A stretch of DNA of 64,000 nucleotides from Pseudosulfitobacter pseudonitzschiae (GCF_900129395.1 NZ_FQVP01000001.1:744001-808000); one strand, 5' to 3'; counted from the stretch's first letter, positions 33,966 through 42,854 are shown. Made by a program: numbers and translations. The notes: a model not told the origin generated them from the sequence alone.

Positions 33966-34760
33966 TTAAGGGGCCAGCGTGCGCGCCGCGCGCCGCCGCA
34001 GGGTTTCGGCCACGCCCATCGCCAGCGTGGTCACCACGATCAACAGGGTCGACACGGCGGCCACGGTCGGGTTGAAGTCCAGCCGCAGATCGGCCCAGAT
34101 GCGCATGGGCAGCGTTTCCGACCCTTTCATCAGGAACTGGGCGATGATCAGCTCGTCGAAGCTGACGAAAAACGCAAAGATCGCAGCCGCCGCAATGGCC
34201 GGGATCAGCGGTGGCAAGGTGGCCACGCGAAAGGCGCGCAGCGGTCCGGCGCCCAGCACACGGGCGGCACGGGCGATGGTCGGATCAATCTGGCGGATGG
34301 CCGCACTGGTGATCAGCACCACAAAAGGCATCGCCACCGCCGCATGGGCCAGCGCCAGCATCAATTCGTTGTCGGTCAGGCCGGTGCGGATCGCCAGAAT
34401 GAAAACGCCCAAAGCGATAAAGATATGCGGGATCACAATCGGCAAGGTCGCGCCATAGGTCAGCGGTCCGGCCAGATGTTTGGGAACCGCGTTGATCGCC
34501 AGTGCCGCCAGCGTGCCTGCGGTGGTCGAGATGACCATCGACACCACGGCAACCCGGAACGAAATCAGCGTGGCATCGACCCAGACAGGATCGTTGAAAT
34601 AAGACTGATACCAGCGCATCGAAAACGCGGTTGGCGGGAACCGCAGCAATTCCGAGTCTGAAAAGGACACCGGCAGGACGATGATGATCGGAAAGATCAG
34701 GTAAACGACCATTGCCCAGAAATAGACGGCCAGCATCCGCGAGGTTTGCATCACACGCAT
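33966..34760 (-). CDS. ABC transporter permease, PotC type
   Basis: This 264-residue inner-membrane protein has six likely spans and begins with a hydrophobic segment (YFWAMVVYLIFPIIIVLPVS). The cytoplasmic coupling loop RAARVLGAGPLRAFRVATLP (described region) carries the EAA-type motif ending in LPPLIPAI. It forms the channel with the permease encoded 5 bases before it. The PotC class serves polyamines, putrescine-like cations, amino-acid derivatives or betaines; the exact substrate is unknown. Confidence 0.92.
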   Translation of the reverse strand: MRVMQTSRMLAVYFWAMVVYLIFPIIIVLPVSFSDSELLRFPPTAFSMRWYQSYFNDPVWVDATLISFRVAVVSMVISTTAGTLAALAINAVPKHLAGPLTYGATLPIVIPHIFIALGVFILAIRTGLTDNELMLALAHAAVAMPFVVLITSAAIRQIDPTIARAARVLGAGPLRAFRVATLPPLIPAIAAAAIFAFFVSFDELIIAQFLMKGSETLPMRIWADLRLDFNPTVAAVSTLLIVVTTLAMGVAETLRRRAARTLAP

Positions 34761-34764
34761 CGGC

Positions 34765-35598
34765 TTATCTCCCCACGTTCAGCAGACGCCGGAACGCGAA
34801 CCGTCCGGTCCAGCGCAACAGCAAAATCATCGCCACGGTCAGCACCAGCAGGACAATCCCGATGGCGGCGGCAAAGCTCCAGTTCAGGTGTTGCACCTGA
34901 AATTCGATCAGGTTGGCGATCATCATGTCCTGACGTCCGCCCAGCAGTGCCGGCGTGATAAAAAAGCCCATCGACATCATGAACACGATCACCAGCCCGG
35001 TCAGCGTGCCGTCATAGCTGAGCGGCAGGTACACCCGCGTCAGCGCCTGCCAGCGGCGTGCCCCCAGCACGCGCGCGGCGCGCATCAGGTCCAGGTCGAT
35101 CTCGGTCATGGCGGAATAGCAGGTGATGATCTGGATCGGCAGCATGATCTGCACCATCGCGGTGATCACCGTGCCCGAGGTATAGAGCATCTGCACAGGC
35201 CCGTCCGCCAGACCCAGTCCGATCATCAGATCGTTGATCAGCCCCTCGCGGCCCAGCACCACGATCCAGGCGAATGTCCGGATCAGGACCGACATCCACA
35301 TCGGGATCAGGATCAGGAACAGCAGCGCAACCTGACGTTTCTTGGGCTGCAAATTGATAAACATCGCAACGGGATAGCCGACGATTGTGCAGATCACCGC
35401 CACGATCAGGGACACCCGCACCGTGCGCCACATCACGTCCACATAGACGCCCCGTTCCACCAGCCGCTGAAAGTGTTTGAGGGTAAATTCGGGGTCAAAG
35501 ATGCTGGCACGGATCAAATCAAACGTGGGCATCACGATAAACGCGGCCAGCAGCAGCGCGGCAGGCAGTAACAACCAGATCAGGGAAAGACGCTTCAT
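34765..35598 (-). CDS. ABC transporter permease, PotB type
   Basis: The start at 35598 (MKRLSLIWLLLPAALLLAAF) gives 277 residues; the longer frame to 35745 runs into the preceding SBP gene and is rejected. Six or so spans and the coupling motif LMRAARVLGARRWQALTRVY are visible, with YLPLSYDGTLTG after it. It pairs with the PotC-type protein. The gap to the binding-protein gene is 79 bases with a small GC hairpin. It is the third gene of the transporter set. Confidence 0.92.
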   Translation of the reverse strand: MKRLSLIWLLLPAALLLAAFIVMPTFDLIRASIFDPEFTLKHFQRLVERGVYVDVMWRTVRVSLIVAVICTIVGYPVAMFINLQPKKRQVALLFLILIPMWMSVLIRTFAWIVVLGREGLINDLMIGLGLADGPVQMLYTSGTVITAMVQIMLPIQIITCYSAMTEIDLDLMRAARVLGARRWQALTRVYLPLSYDGTLTGLVIVFMMSMGFFITPALLGGRQDMMIANLIEFQVQHLNWSFAAAIGIVLLVLTVAMILLLRWTGRFAFRRLLNVGR

Positions 35599-35677
35599 GC
35601 GATGTGGCCCACGCTTGTAAAGGAAAAGGATCGGGGTCCGACGCGCCACATCCAGGGGCGCGCCGGCAAGGCGCCGG

Positions 35678-36739
35678 TTAGAACAGCAGCCATTCGTCAA
35701 AGCGTTCCTGGATGCGGTCGATGTTGGCGGCCCAGAATTCTTCATCGGCCACGAACTGCGCGTCTGCGTTGGCTTTGAACGTTGGCATTTGCGCCGCTTG
35801 CTCTTCGGTCATCGTGTCGAACAGACCGGGGGCAAAGTTGGGGTACGGCAGGAATTTCACGTATTCCGCTTCAAGATCGGGGCGCATGGTGCGCACGCGG
35901 ATCCATTCATGCGCCATTTCGTAGTTGGGCGCGTTCTTGGGGATGCCCACATAACTGGTGTGCAATGCACCACCGTTCCACATGATTTCCGCCGGAATAC
36001 CGCTTTCCTGCAGCTTGTTCACGCGACCGTTGTAGGTGGTCGAATAGAACACTTCGCCGTCCGAAAGCAGTTGCACCGATTGCGCGCCCGAGGTCCACCA
36101 GACCGGGATCGAGTCCTTGATCTCGTCCAGTTTGGCAAAGGCACGGTCCAGCCCTTCGTCGGTGCCTAGAACGTCATAGAGTTCGTCCTTGGCAACGCCA
36201 TCGGCCAGCAGCGCGAATTCCAACGTGTATTGCGGCTGACGTTTCAGGGACCGTGGGCCGGGGAAGGTTTCCGTGTCCCAGAAGTCGGCCCAGCTTTCCA
36301 TTTTGCGCCCCTCGGGGGTCTTGTCCAGACGCTGTACCAGAACCGTGGAATAGGCCGCGGCCACGACGCCGAATTCCTTTTTCGCCGCTTCCGGCAGGGT
36401 GCCCTCGGGGTCCAAAAGCGCATAGTCGATGGGGGCAAGGAACCCGTTCTGCACGCCGGTGGGATAGGCGCTGGCTGAGACTTCCATGGCATCATACAGC
36501 ATGTTGCCTGCCTTCAGCATTGTCTCAACCTCCAGCATGATGTTGCTTTCGGCCGCGACGAACTTGGTGCTCCAGCCGGTCGCTTCGGTGAAGGCCGGCA
36601 AAAAGATCTGTTCGGTGGCATCTTTGACGGCACCGCCCGACCCGGCGATGGTCAGCACTTTGTCCTGCGCCAGCGCAGGTCCTGTCAGCAGTCCCAGTGC
36701 GACCGCCGCAGCGGGCATAAGCTTTAGCTTGTAGGTCAT
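35678..36739 (-). CDS. ABC transporter substrate-binding protein, PotD type
   Basis: The 353-residue precursor has a signal peptide (MTYKLKLMPAAAVALGLLTG, then PALAQ). The mature part begins VLTIAGSGGAVKDAT, typical of spermidine/putrescine-type (class II) periplasmic binding proteins. The central WWTSGAQSVQLLSDGEV segment and the YPNFAPGLFD region near the end are typical of the fold. The start is preceded by GGAGGA in an A-rich leader, so strong translation is expected. The ligand is probably a small organic acid or amine handled by the CoA enzymes at the end of the operon. Confidence 0.92.
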   Translation of the reverse strand: MTYKLKLMPAAAVALGLLTGPALAQDKVLTIAGSGGAVKDATEQIFLPAFTEATGWSTKFVAAESNIMLEVETMLKAGNMLYDAMEVSASAYPTGVQNGFLAPIDYALLDPEGTLPEAAKKEFGVVAAAYSTVLVQRLDKTPEGRKMESWADFWDTETFPGPRSLKRQPQYTLEFALLADGVAKDELYDVLGTDEGLDRAFAKLDEIKDSIPVWWTSGAQSVQLLSDGEVFYSTTYNGRVNKLQESGIPAEIMWNGGALHTSYVGIPKNAPNYEMAHEWIRVRTMRPDLEAEYVKFLPYPNFAPGLFDTMTEEQAAQMPTFKANADAQFVADEEFWAANIDRIQERFDEWLLF

Positions 36740-36786
36740 TGTTTATCCTCCGGTTTATATGTTGGTTTCGTTTCTTGTTTTTGTTT
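36740..36786 (-). promoter_or_regulatory. A-rich leader with strong ribosome-binding site before the PotD-type gene
   Basis: On the coding (minus) strand this 47-base gap is strikingly rich in A and ends in CCGGAGGATAAACA before the ATG. The A-rich stretch of about 25 bases is unlike the GC-rich surroundings. Such leaders raise translation, which fits the need for excess binding protein within a polycistronic message. Confidence 0.45.
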
Positions 36787-37854
36787 TTATTGGTTCTGCA
36801 CGGGCACCGCGTCGGCCACGTCAAAGCCCAGGCGCAGCGCATCGCCCGCCTGTTGAAGCCGTGCGCCGTGGCCGCGGTGTTCTTGGAATGTCAAAGGCGC
36901 GCCACCGCTGGTGACGGCCTGGTATTGGACATGGTCGCCCTGAAATACGACGTCGGTCACACGGGCATCAAAGCTGATGGTTGTATCAGCGTCGCCCTGC
37001 CCGATCTGGCGGATTTTCTCGGGCCGGACAGACAGCGTGCGCCCGGCGGCGCCGTGGTCGTCCAGAGCCGCCATCTGCGTGCCAAGAGCCGCAATCGACC
37101 AGCCATTTCCTTGGCCCTGTTCAATCTCGAACAGGTTTGTGCGCCCGATGAACTCTGCCACGTAACGTGTTGACGGGCGGTCATAAATGTCCTGCGCTGT
37201 GTCCACCTGCGCGATCTTGCCGTCACGCATGACTGCAACGCGGTCCGACAGCGTCAGCGCCTCGCCCTGATCGTGGGTCACGAATATGATCGTGCAGCCC
37301 AATTGCTGGTGATACCGCTTGATCTCCAACTGCATCTGCTCGCGCAGCTTCAGGTCCAGCGCTCCCAGTGGTTCGTCCATCAACAGCACCGGCGGCTCGA
37401 ACACAACGGCGCGGGCAAAGGCGACGCGCTGGCGCTGTCCGCCCGATAGTTCGTTGGGCATGCGTTTGCCAAATTCCGCCAGATGCACCATCTCCAGCGC
37501 ACCGCGCACCTTGGTTTCCAGGGTCGCGCCCCGCTCGCCGCGCAAGCGTAGCGGGAAGGCCACGTTTTCAAAAACGGTCAGGTGCGGAAATAGCGAATAG
37601 CTTTGGAACACCATCCCAACATTTCGTTTCTCAGGAGGAAGATTTACGACAGAACGGTCCCCGATCCGAACGTTCCCCTCGGTGATCCCAGCGAAACCTG
37701 CAAGGATGTTCAACGCCGTGGTCTTGCCCGAACCGGACGGACCCAGAAAGGTCATGAACTCGCCCGGCGCGACGGTCAGGTTGAACTGATCCAATGCAAC
37801 AACAGCACCATAGCGCTTTGTGACATTTTCGAAGGTGATCCCGGCTACGGCCAT
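36787..37854 (-). CDS. ABC transporter ATP-binding protein, PotA type
   Basis: The ATG at 37854 (MAVAGITFENVTKRYG) has AAAAGGA before it and gives 355 residues; the reading up to 37887 has no such signal and enters the operator region. Walker A is LGPSGSGKTT, the signature is LSGGQRQRVAFARA, Walker B is VLLMDEPLGALD, and the switch is VTHDQGEAL. A C-terminal TOBE-type domain (about 235-355) is present, as in PotA and MalK. It is the first gene of the operon, ahead of the binding protein and permeases. The divergent TetR gene and the repeats between suggest its control. Confidence 0.93.
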   Translation of the reverse strand: MAVAGITFENVTKRYGAVVALDQFNLTVAPGEFMTFLGPSGSGKTTALNILAGFAGITEGNVRIGDRSVVNLPPEKRNVGMVFQSYSLFPHLTVFENVAFPLRLRGERGATLETKVRGALEMVHLAEFGKRMPNELSGGQRQRVAFARAVVFEPPVLLMDEPLGALDLKLREQMQLEIKRYHQQLGCTIIFVTHDQGEALTLSDRVAVMRDGKIAQVDTAQDIYDRPSTRYVAEFIGRTNLFEIEQGQGNGWSIAALGTQMAALDDHGAAGRTLSVRPEKIRQIGQGDADTTISFDARVTDVVFQGDHVQYQAVTSGGAPLTFQEHRGHGARLQQAGDALRLGFDVADAVPVQNQ

Positions 37855-37872
37855 TGCTTGTCCTTTTAAAAT

Positions 37873-37911
37873 TGACATCACTGTCATTTATGACGCTAAT
37901 GTCATTTATGA
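37873..37911. promoter_or_regulatory. Probable operator: TGTCATTTATGA direct repeats and TGACA/TGTCA inverted repeats
   Basis: Two exact 12-base copies of TGTCATTTATGA lie at 37882-37893 and 37900-37911 (18 bases apart). TGACA (37873-37877) and TGTCA (37882-37886) form an inverted repeat with a 4-base gap; TGAC (37891-37894) and GTCA (37901-37904) form another with 6. The cluster sits directly upstream of the potA-like gene and between it and the divergent TetR gene, so it is a good candidate for TetR binding. Confidence 0.6.
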
Positions 37912-37973
37912 ACTTGTCAATCACCAATCTTCAATCTCTTGCAGTCGCCCCGCCCTTGCCGGATAACTACGCG

Positions 37974-38663
37974 ATGGAAAATGTGGTCTATGTCCCGGGA
38001 CTGTTGGAGGAACGTGTGCGGCTTGCCCAAAACAAGCCCAAGCGGACCCGCACCCGTCTTATGTTGCTCGCAGCAACAGCCGCCGAGCTTGAGCAATCGG
38101 GTTACGAGGCGCTGACGATCAACAACATCGTCGCGCGGGCCGGTCTGGCGCGCGGCACCTTTTATCTGTATTTCCCGAACCGGGCTGAAGCCGCGATTGC
38201 CGTGCGCCGCAGTTTCATGGCGCTCTTGCGCAAGACCCGGCCGCGTGGCGGTGCCAAGTTGAGCGCCTGGCAGGCGATTCACCGGATGAACCAGTTTTAT
38301 GTCAGCTTCTACGCCCGCAACGCGCGGCTGTTGGCGGGCAATGGCGCCCTGTTCCACGAACGCCCCGAGCTGTTGCTGAACCGGGACCAGGTCAACCATC
38401 GCTGGGCGGGCATCCTGCTGCGGGACATGGTGCGCCGCGAAGGGATAAACCGTCTGACCCCCGAAGAGGAAAAGCGTCGCCTGTTGTCCTTGCGGCTGGT
38501 GATCATCATGGCCGACGAGGCGTTGAGAAACGCCTTTATCGATCCGCCGCCCTATCTGTCACAGGTGATCACTTCGCACGAGGATCTTGCCGATGTGCTG
38601 ACAACGCTGTGGTATCGGTGCCTGTACGGCAAGGACCCCGACCCCGCAGAAAAGACGGCCTGA
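37974..38663 (+). CDS. TetR-family transcriptional regulator
   Basis: The chosen start at 37974 (MENVVYVPGLLEE) gives 229 residues. Readings starting further upstream run through the operator repeats and are less likely, though the ribosome-binding site here is only weak. The helix-turn-helix is in LTINNIVARAGLARGTFYLY (about 52-71), the classic TetR recognition region, and the rest is a helical ligand domain. The gene is divergent from the PotABCD-type operon and probably represses it. It is followed 33 bases later by a LysR gene. Confidence 0.9.
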   Translation: MENVVYVPGLLEERVRLAQNKPKRTRTRLMLLAATAAELEQSGYEALTINNIVARAGLARGTFYLYFPNRAEAAIAVRRSFMALLRKTRPRGGAKLSAWQAIHRMNQFYVSFYARNARLLAGNGALFHERPELLLNRDQVNHRWAGILLRDMVRREGINRLTPEEEKRRLLSLRLVIIMADEALRNAFIDPPPYLSQVITSHEDLADVLTTLWYRCLYGKDPDPAEKTA

Positions 38664-38696
38664 CGCCCCCAGACTCACAGAACGGACCACCGCATC

Positions 38697-39641
38697 ATGC
38701 GTATCACCCACCGGCAGCTCGAAGCCTTCGTCCAGTTCATGGAAACTGGCACAGTCACCGCCGCCGCTGACCGATTGTTCGTGTCGCAACCCGCGATGAG
38801 CAAGATGCTGGCGGGTCTTGAGATTGATCTGGCGCTGACCCTGTTCACGCGTGAGAAAAAGCGGCTGATCCCGACCGACGAGGCACAGCTTTTGTACAAG
38901 GAAGTGCGCCGCCTGTTCGGGTCGTTGGCCGATGTGGAACGCTTTGCGCAGGATCTGCGCGAATTCCGCACGGGCGAGCTGCGGATTATCACCGCGACCT
39001 CGATCGGGCACACGCTGATTTCCGAGGCCACAACCGAATTTGCCCAGGAATTCCAGGACGTGCACATCAAGATCGACACATCCAGCAACGTCGGCCCCGA
39101 TGTCTTGCGGCAAAACGTCGATCTTGGTTTCTCCGTCACGCAGTTTCACCACCCTGCCCTGCGCACCGAGGCGCTGTTTCACGCCAGCGCCGTCTGCGTT
39201 CTGCCCAAGGGGCACCGCCTGTGCGCGCTGGACAAGATCACGCCACGCGATCTGGAAGGCGAGGAATTCGTGTCCTTCACCCGCGACAGCCGCATGCGCC
39301 ACATCACCGATGCGGTGTTCGAACAGCGCCGCGTGTCGCGCAAGATGCGGCTTGAGGTGTTCACCTCGGCCGAAGCGAACGCATTGGTCAGCCGTGGCCT
39401 GGGCGTGGCGATTGTCGAGCCGCTGGGCGTCAGCCGTGGCATCTGGTCGGGTCTGGAAATCCGCCCCTTCGAGCCGCAGCTTGAATTCACCTTTTCACTG
39501 TTGCGCCCGCAGGATCGCGGCGACGTGGCGCTGGCGAACCGCTTTCTGGACATTCTCAAGGCGCGCATCCGCGACATGGCCGAAGGATCGCAAGCCGACT
39601 CCGGTACACTGAACGTCCGCCTTCCGCGCAGGAAAGACTGA
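38697..39641 (+). CDS. LysR-family transcriptional regulator
   Basis: The 314-residue protein has an N-terminal winged helix (MRITHRQLEAFVQFMETGTV, then AAADRLFVSQPAMSKMLAGL) and a C-terminal effector domain with two periplasmic-binding-like lobes (about 90-300). LysR proteins often activate catabolic genes when a substrate or intermediate is bound. The amidohydrolase gene follows in the same direction after 110 bases and the CoA-ligase gene converges on it, so both are candidate targets. The effector is unknown. Confidence 0.93.
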   Translation: MRITHRQLEAFVQFMETGTVTAAADRLFVSQPAMSKMLAGLEIDLALTLFTREKKRLIPTDEAQLLYKEVRRLFGSLADVERFAQDLREFRTGELRIITATSIGHTLISEATTEFAQEFQDVHIKIDTSSNVGPDVLRQNVDLGFSVTQFHHPALRTEALFHASAVCVLPKGHRLCALDKITPRDLEGEEFVSFTRDSRMRHITDAVFEQRRVSRKMRLEVFTSAEANALVSRGLGVAIVEPLGVSRGIWSGLEIRPFEPQLEFTFSLLRPQDRGDVALANRFLDILKARIRDMAEGSQADSGTLNVRLPRRKD

Positions 39642-39751
39642 GGCAGCGCCGCCACCCCATGCCCTGACGTTATCATCTCAGGTCAAATGGCGATTTTCAT
39701 CTGTGCCGGCGGCCCAGCTAGACTGGCCTCAAAACGCGAGGAGTCCCTTAG

Positions 39752-40930
39752 ATGACGATCAATCCAGACATTTCCAAATTCCACGACGAAATGACCGCAT
39801 GGCGGCGTGATTTCCACGCCCATCCTGAATTGGGCTATGAAGAGCACCGCACCTCGGACATCGTGGCGGAGCGGTTGGAGAGCTGGGGCATCGAAGTGCA
39901 TCGTGGCATGGCGGGGACAGGCGTGATCGGCGTCTTGCGTCAGGGCAACGATCCACGTTGCATTGGCTTGCGCGCTGATATGGACGCGCTGCCGATGCAG
40001 GAACAAAACGGGTTTGACCACGCCTCGACCAGCCCGGGCAAAATGCACGCCTGTGGTCACGACGGACATACCGCCATGTTGCTGGGTGCCGCCAAATATC
40101 TGGCCGAGACACGCAATTTTTCGGGCACGGTGAATTTCATCTTTCAGCCCGCCGAAGAGGCAGGCGCAGGTGCCAAGCGCATGGTCGCCGAAGGCCTGTT
40201 CGAGAAATTCCCGTGCGACACCGTCTGGGCGCTGCACAATGTACCGCAACTGGCCACCGGCACGGCGATTGCCCGCCCCGGCGCGGTGATGGCCGCCGTT
40301 GACGGCATGTCGATCACCATCAAGGGCAAGGGCAGCCACGGCGCACAGCCGCACAATGGCAACGATCCCATTTCGGTGGGCGTGATGCTGCACACGGCGC
40401 TGCAACATCTGTCGACGAAAAACATCAACCCGATCATGCCGAATGTGGTCAACGTGACACGCTTCAACTCGGGCACGGCGACCAACGTGGTGCCCGCACA
40501 GGCGGAACTGCACGCCACCATCCGCACCTTTGACATGGAGGCCCGCGAGACGATCAAGCGCCGTGTCGCCGAGATCTGCAAAGGCATGGAAGCGGTCTAT
40601 AACATCGAGATCGATCTGGATTACCGTTGGGGCTGTTCGCCCACGATCAACAGCGTGGACGAATCCCTGTCGGCTCAGCGGGTGATCGGGCAGGTTCTGG
40701 GCGACGAGAATGTCATAACCGAATTTCCGCCCACCATGGGCGGCGAGGATTTCGCCGACATGCTGGCGGCGCGCCCGGGCTGTTATATCTTTATCGGCGG
40801 TGGCAAGACCGAGAACGATCCGCTGCTGCACCATCCCGAATACGACTTTAACGACGCGATCCTGCCCACCGGCGCGTCTTATTTCGCGGCATTGGTCGAA
40901 GATCAGTTGAAACCGAAGCAGCCCGCGTAA
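39752..40930 (+). CDS. M20 family amidohydrolase (hippurate/N-acyl-amino-acid hydrolase type)
   Basis: The protein has 392 residues. The metal-binding motifs are RADMDALPM (74-82), MHACGHDGHTAML (98-110, with Cys101 and His103) and FQPAEEAGAG. The GKGSHGAQPHNGNDP dimerisation-domain loop and GGEDFA near the end complete the family pattern. M20D enzymes hydrolyse N-acyl amino acids such as hippurate, or indole-3-acetyl amides, to an acid and an amino acid. A CoA ligase gene lies next to it, so release of a carboxylic acid and its activation can be imagined. The protein is cytoplasmic. Confidence 0.93.
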   Translation: MTINPDISKFHDEMTAWRRDFHAHPELGYEEHRTSDIVAERLESWGIEVHRGMAGTGVIGVLRQGNDPRCIGLRADMDALPMQEQNGFDHASTSPGKMHACGHDGHTAMLLGAAKYLAETRNFSGTVNFIFQPAEEAGAGAKRMVAEGLFEKFPCDTVWALHNVPQLATGTAIARPGAVMAAVDGMSITIKGKGSHGAQPHNGNDPISVGVMLHTALQHLSTKNINPIMPNVVNVTRFNSGTATNVVPAQAELHATIRTFDMEARETIKRRVAEICKGMEAVYNIEIDLDYRWGCSPTINSVDESLSAQRVIGQVLGDENVITEFPPTMGGEDFADMLAARPGCYIFIGGGKTENDPLLHHPEYDFNDAILPTGASYFAALVEDQLKPKQPA

Positions 40931-40953
40931 CCGGCGCGGCATACAGCCACGAC

Positions 40954-40978
40954 ATGCCGCCCCACTGCCGGGCGGCAT
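40954..40978. terminator. Hairpin between convergent amidohydrolase and CoA ligase genes
   Basis: Arms ATGCCGCCC (40954-40962) and GGGCGGCAT (40970-40978) pair perfectly around a 7-base loop. TGTCATTT follows on the plus strand. The position between two converging genes fits a bidirectional terminator. Confidence 0.65.
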
Positions 40979-41000
40979 TGTCATTTCGGGCGGGACGCGT

Positions 41001-42638
41001 TTACGGGACGTCTTTGCGCCAGATTTGATCGACACGGTCAAACGACCCAAGGCGGTGATCGGTGCGCGCCTTTTGCAATTCGTTTTTCGCCACTTTGAAT
41101 GATGTGGTGCGGGGCATGTCGGTGATGAACTCGAAATATCGCGGCACCTTGAATGACGCGAGCCGCCGAGACGCATATGCGGTGATCCGCGCCACCGTTT
41201 CCGCATCGGGCTGAAAACCGTCTTGCAGCTGGACAAAGGCTTTGACCTCTTCGCCGCGCAGATCGTCGGGGACAGGGATCAACGCAACCTCTTCGATCGC
41301 TTCAAAGTCTCGTAGCACGCCCTCGACTTCGCGGCAGGCGATGTTTTCGCCCGACCGCCGGATCATATCCTTCTTGCGGCCCACGATGTAGTGATAGCCC
41401 TGCGCATCCTTGCGGAACAGATCGCCGGTGCGGAACCAACCGTCCTGCAAAGCCTCGGCCGTGGCGTCGGGACGACCGATGTATCCCTGAAACATGCCCG
41501 ATCCCTTGACCAACAACTCGCCAACTTCGCCCGTGGCGACGGCTTGTCCTTGATCGTCGACGATCATGGTGGTTCGAAATGGTGCGGCAATGCCGCAACT
41601 GCCCGAGCCGACCATATCCGTCGCCTCCATCGGCATATACATGCCCGATCCGATCTCGGTCATGCCAAAGGCTTCGCGCGCCACCAGCCCATAGCGCGCC
41701 TCAAGTGCTGCGTGGGCCGAGGCACGCACGCCGTAGATATTGGCGCGCACCACCGGGTTGTCGGCGTCATGCGCAGCGGGTGGTTGTTTGGTCGCGGCCT
41801 CGGGAAAGAGGCAAAAGTGGATTCGGTGCTGTGACAGCCATTGCGAAAACCGGCTGGCGCTTTGTCGTGCGCCTACCATCAGCGTGCCGCGCTGGTACAT
41901 CGTCATCAGCAACAGCCATTGCGGGTCCATGTAACTGAACGGCGTGACCGCCAGAATCCGTTTGAACCGCTGCCCGTCGCGCCAGGCGTTGCTCATGCCC
42001 GAGGTCAGCCAATAACGGTGCGACAGCATACAGCCCTTGGGCAGTCCCGTGGTCCCCGAGGTATATTGAATGTTCATCAGGTCATCGCGGTCGATATCGG
42101 GGTGCGGGCATGCCGTGGCATCCGCAGCTGCAACCTTTGCATCCCAGCTTTCGGGTCCATCCGCACCCGCGATGGCAATTGCATCCGGTGTTAGAACGCC
42201 TGCCATCTCGCCGCCCAGAACGTCGGCAAAGCTGCTGTGAATGATCAAACGGGTCGCGCCCGAGTTCTCGATGGCATAGCGCAATTCGCGCGGGCTGTAG
42301 CGGGCGTTGACCGGCACCATGACCGCCCCGATCCGCGCCAGCCCCAACCACGCCAGCGGCATCTGCGGCACGTTGGGCAGCATCACCGCCACCCGGTCAC
42401 CCTGCCCCACACCCCACCCGGCCAGCGCCGCCCCGACCTGACGCGATTGGCGGCGCACCTGCGCGTAGGTCAACGAGGTGCCTTCGTCAAAAAAGGTCCA
42501 AAGCAGCTGATCGGCACTGTCCGCCGCGGCCTGATCCAGAAGGTCGCCGATAGAGGTGGGCATGGCCGCGGTCTCGATCGTGTGACGACGTTCTTCCGGT
42601 GTCTGGCTTGGCAGGGTCAGAGGAACCGGTGTCGGCAT
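41001..42638 (-). CDS. Acyl-CoA ligase (AMP-forming), paralogue of the ligase at 31470
   Basis: The ATG at 42638 (MPTPVPLTLPSQTPEE) follows AAAAGGA and gives 545 residues; a TTG at 42662 is less likely. The P-loop is IQYTSGTTGLPKG, then CMLSHRYW, FGMTEIGSG, GWFRTGDLF and IVGRKKDMIRRSGENIA. These match the ligase at 31470-33140 block by block, so the two are paralogues with probably related substrates. It stands alone: the M81-type gene ends 270 bases upstream and a terminator lies between. A palindrome (42723-42734) sits in its promoter region. Confidence 0.9.
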   Translation of the reverse strand: MPTPVPLTLPSQTPEERRHTIETAAMPTSIGDLLDQAAADSADQLLWTFFDEGTSLTYAQVRRQSRQVGAALAGWGVGQGDRVAVMLPNVPQMPLAWLGLARIGAVMVPVNARYSPRELRYAIENSGATRLIIHSSFADVLGGEMAGVLTPDAIAIAGADGPESWDAKVAAADATACPHPDIDRDDLMNIQYTSGTTGLPKGCMLSHRYWLTSGMSNAWRDGQRFKRILAVTPFSYMDPQWLLLMTMYQRGTLMVGARQSASRFSQWLSQHRIHFCLFPEAATKQPPAAHDADNPVVRANIYGVRASAHAALEARYGLVAREAFGMTEIGSGMYMPMEATDMVGSGSCGIAAPFRTTMIVDDQGQAVATGEVGELLVKGSGMFQGYIGRPDATAEALQDGWFRTGDLFRKDAQGYHYIVGRKKDMIRRSGENIACREVEGVLRDFEAIEEVALIPVPDDLRGEEVKAFVQLQDGFQPDAETVARITAYASRRLASFKVPRYFEFITDMPRTTSFKVAKNELQKARTDHRLGSFDRVDQIWRKDVP

Positions 42639-42722
42639 GTCGGGGTGATCCTTTTGCGGCAAAGGCGGTGGTTCTGGAAAGGTTGTCCAAGTTTACCGAT
42701 CCGCCGACGCCTCTCGCAAATA

Positions 42723-42734
42723 GCGAATATTCGC
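42723..42734. promoter_or_regulatory. Palindrome GCGAATATTCGC upstream of the CoA ligase
   Basis: A perfect 12-base palindrome lies about 85-95 bases before the ligase ATG, and is flanked on both sides by TCGCAAAT (42714-42721 and 42731-42738). The mixed direct and inverted arrangement looks like an operator for a dimeric regulator. The regulator is unknown; the LysR or TetR products nearby are possibilities. Confidence 0.4.
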
Positions 42735-42854
42735 AAATTCATAACGAAAGGGCATGAACCAGAGGCAACTGCCTAGGCCGTGCAAACAGGCCAGGCGCGC
42801 ACGCGGCACATGCCTTTTGACGAAGTGTTATTCCTATCGGTAATGGCACCCCAA

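Noticed and set aside
35660-35674. Small GC hairpin between the PotD-type and PotB-type genes
   Set aside because: The stem is only five base pairs (GCGCC/GGCGC), too short to support as a terminator in this GC-rich DNA.
37881-37911. Pho box-like CTGTCAT units upstream of the potA-like gene
   Set aside because: The units are 18 bases apart, not 11, and no second unit is in register; a TetR operator is a better explanation.
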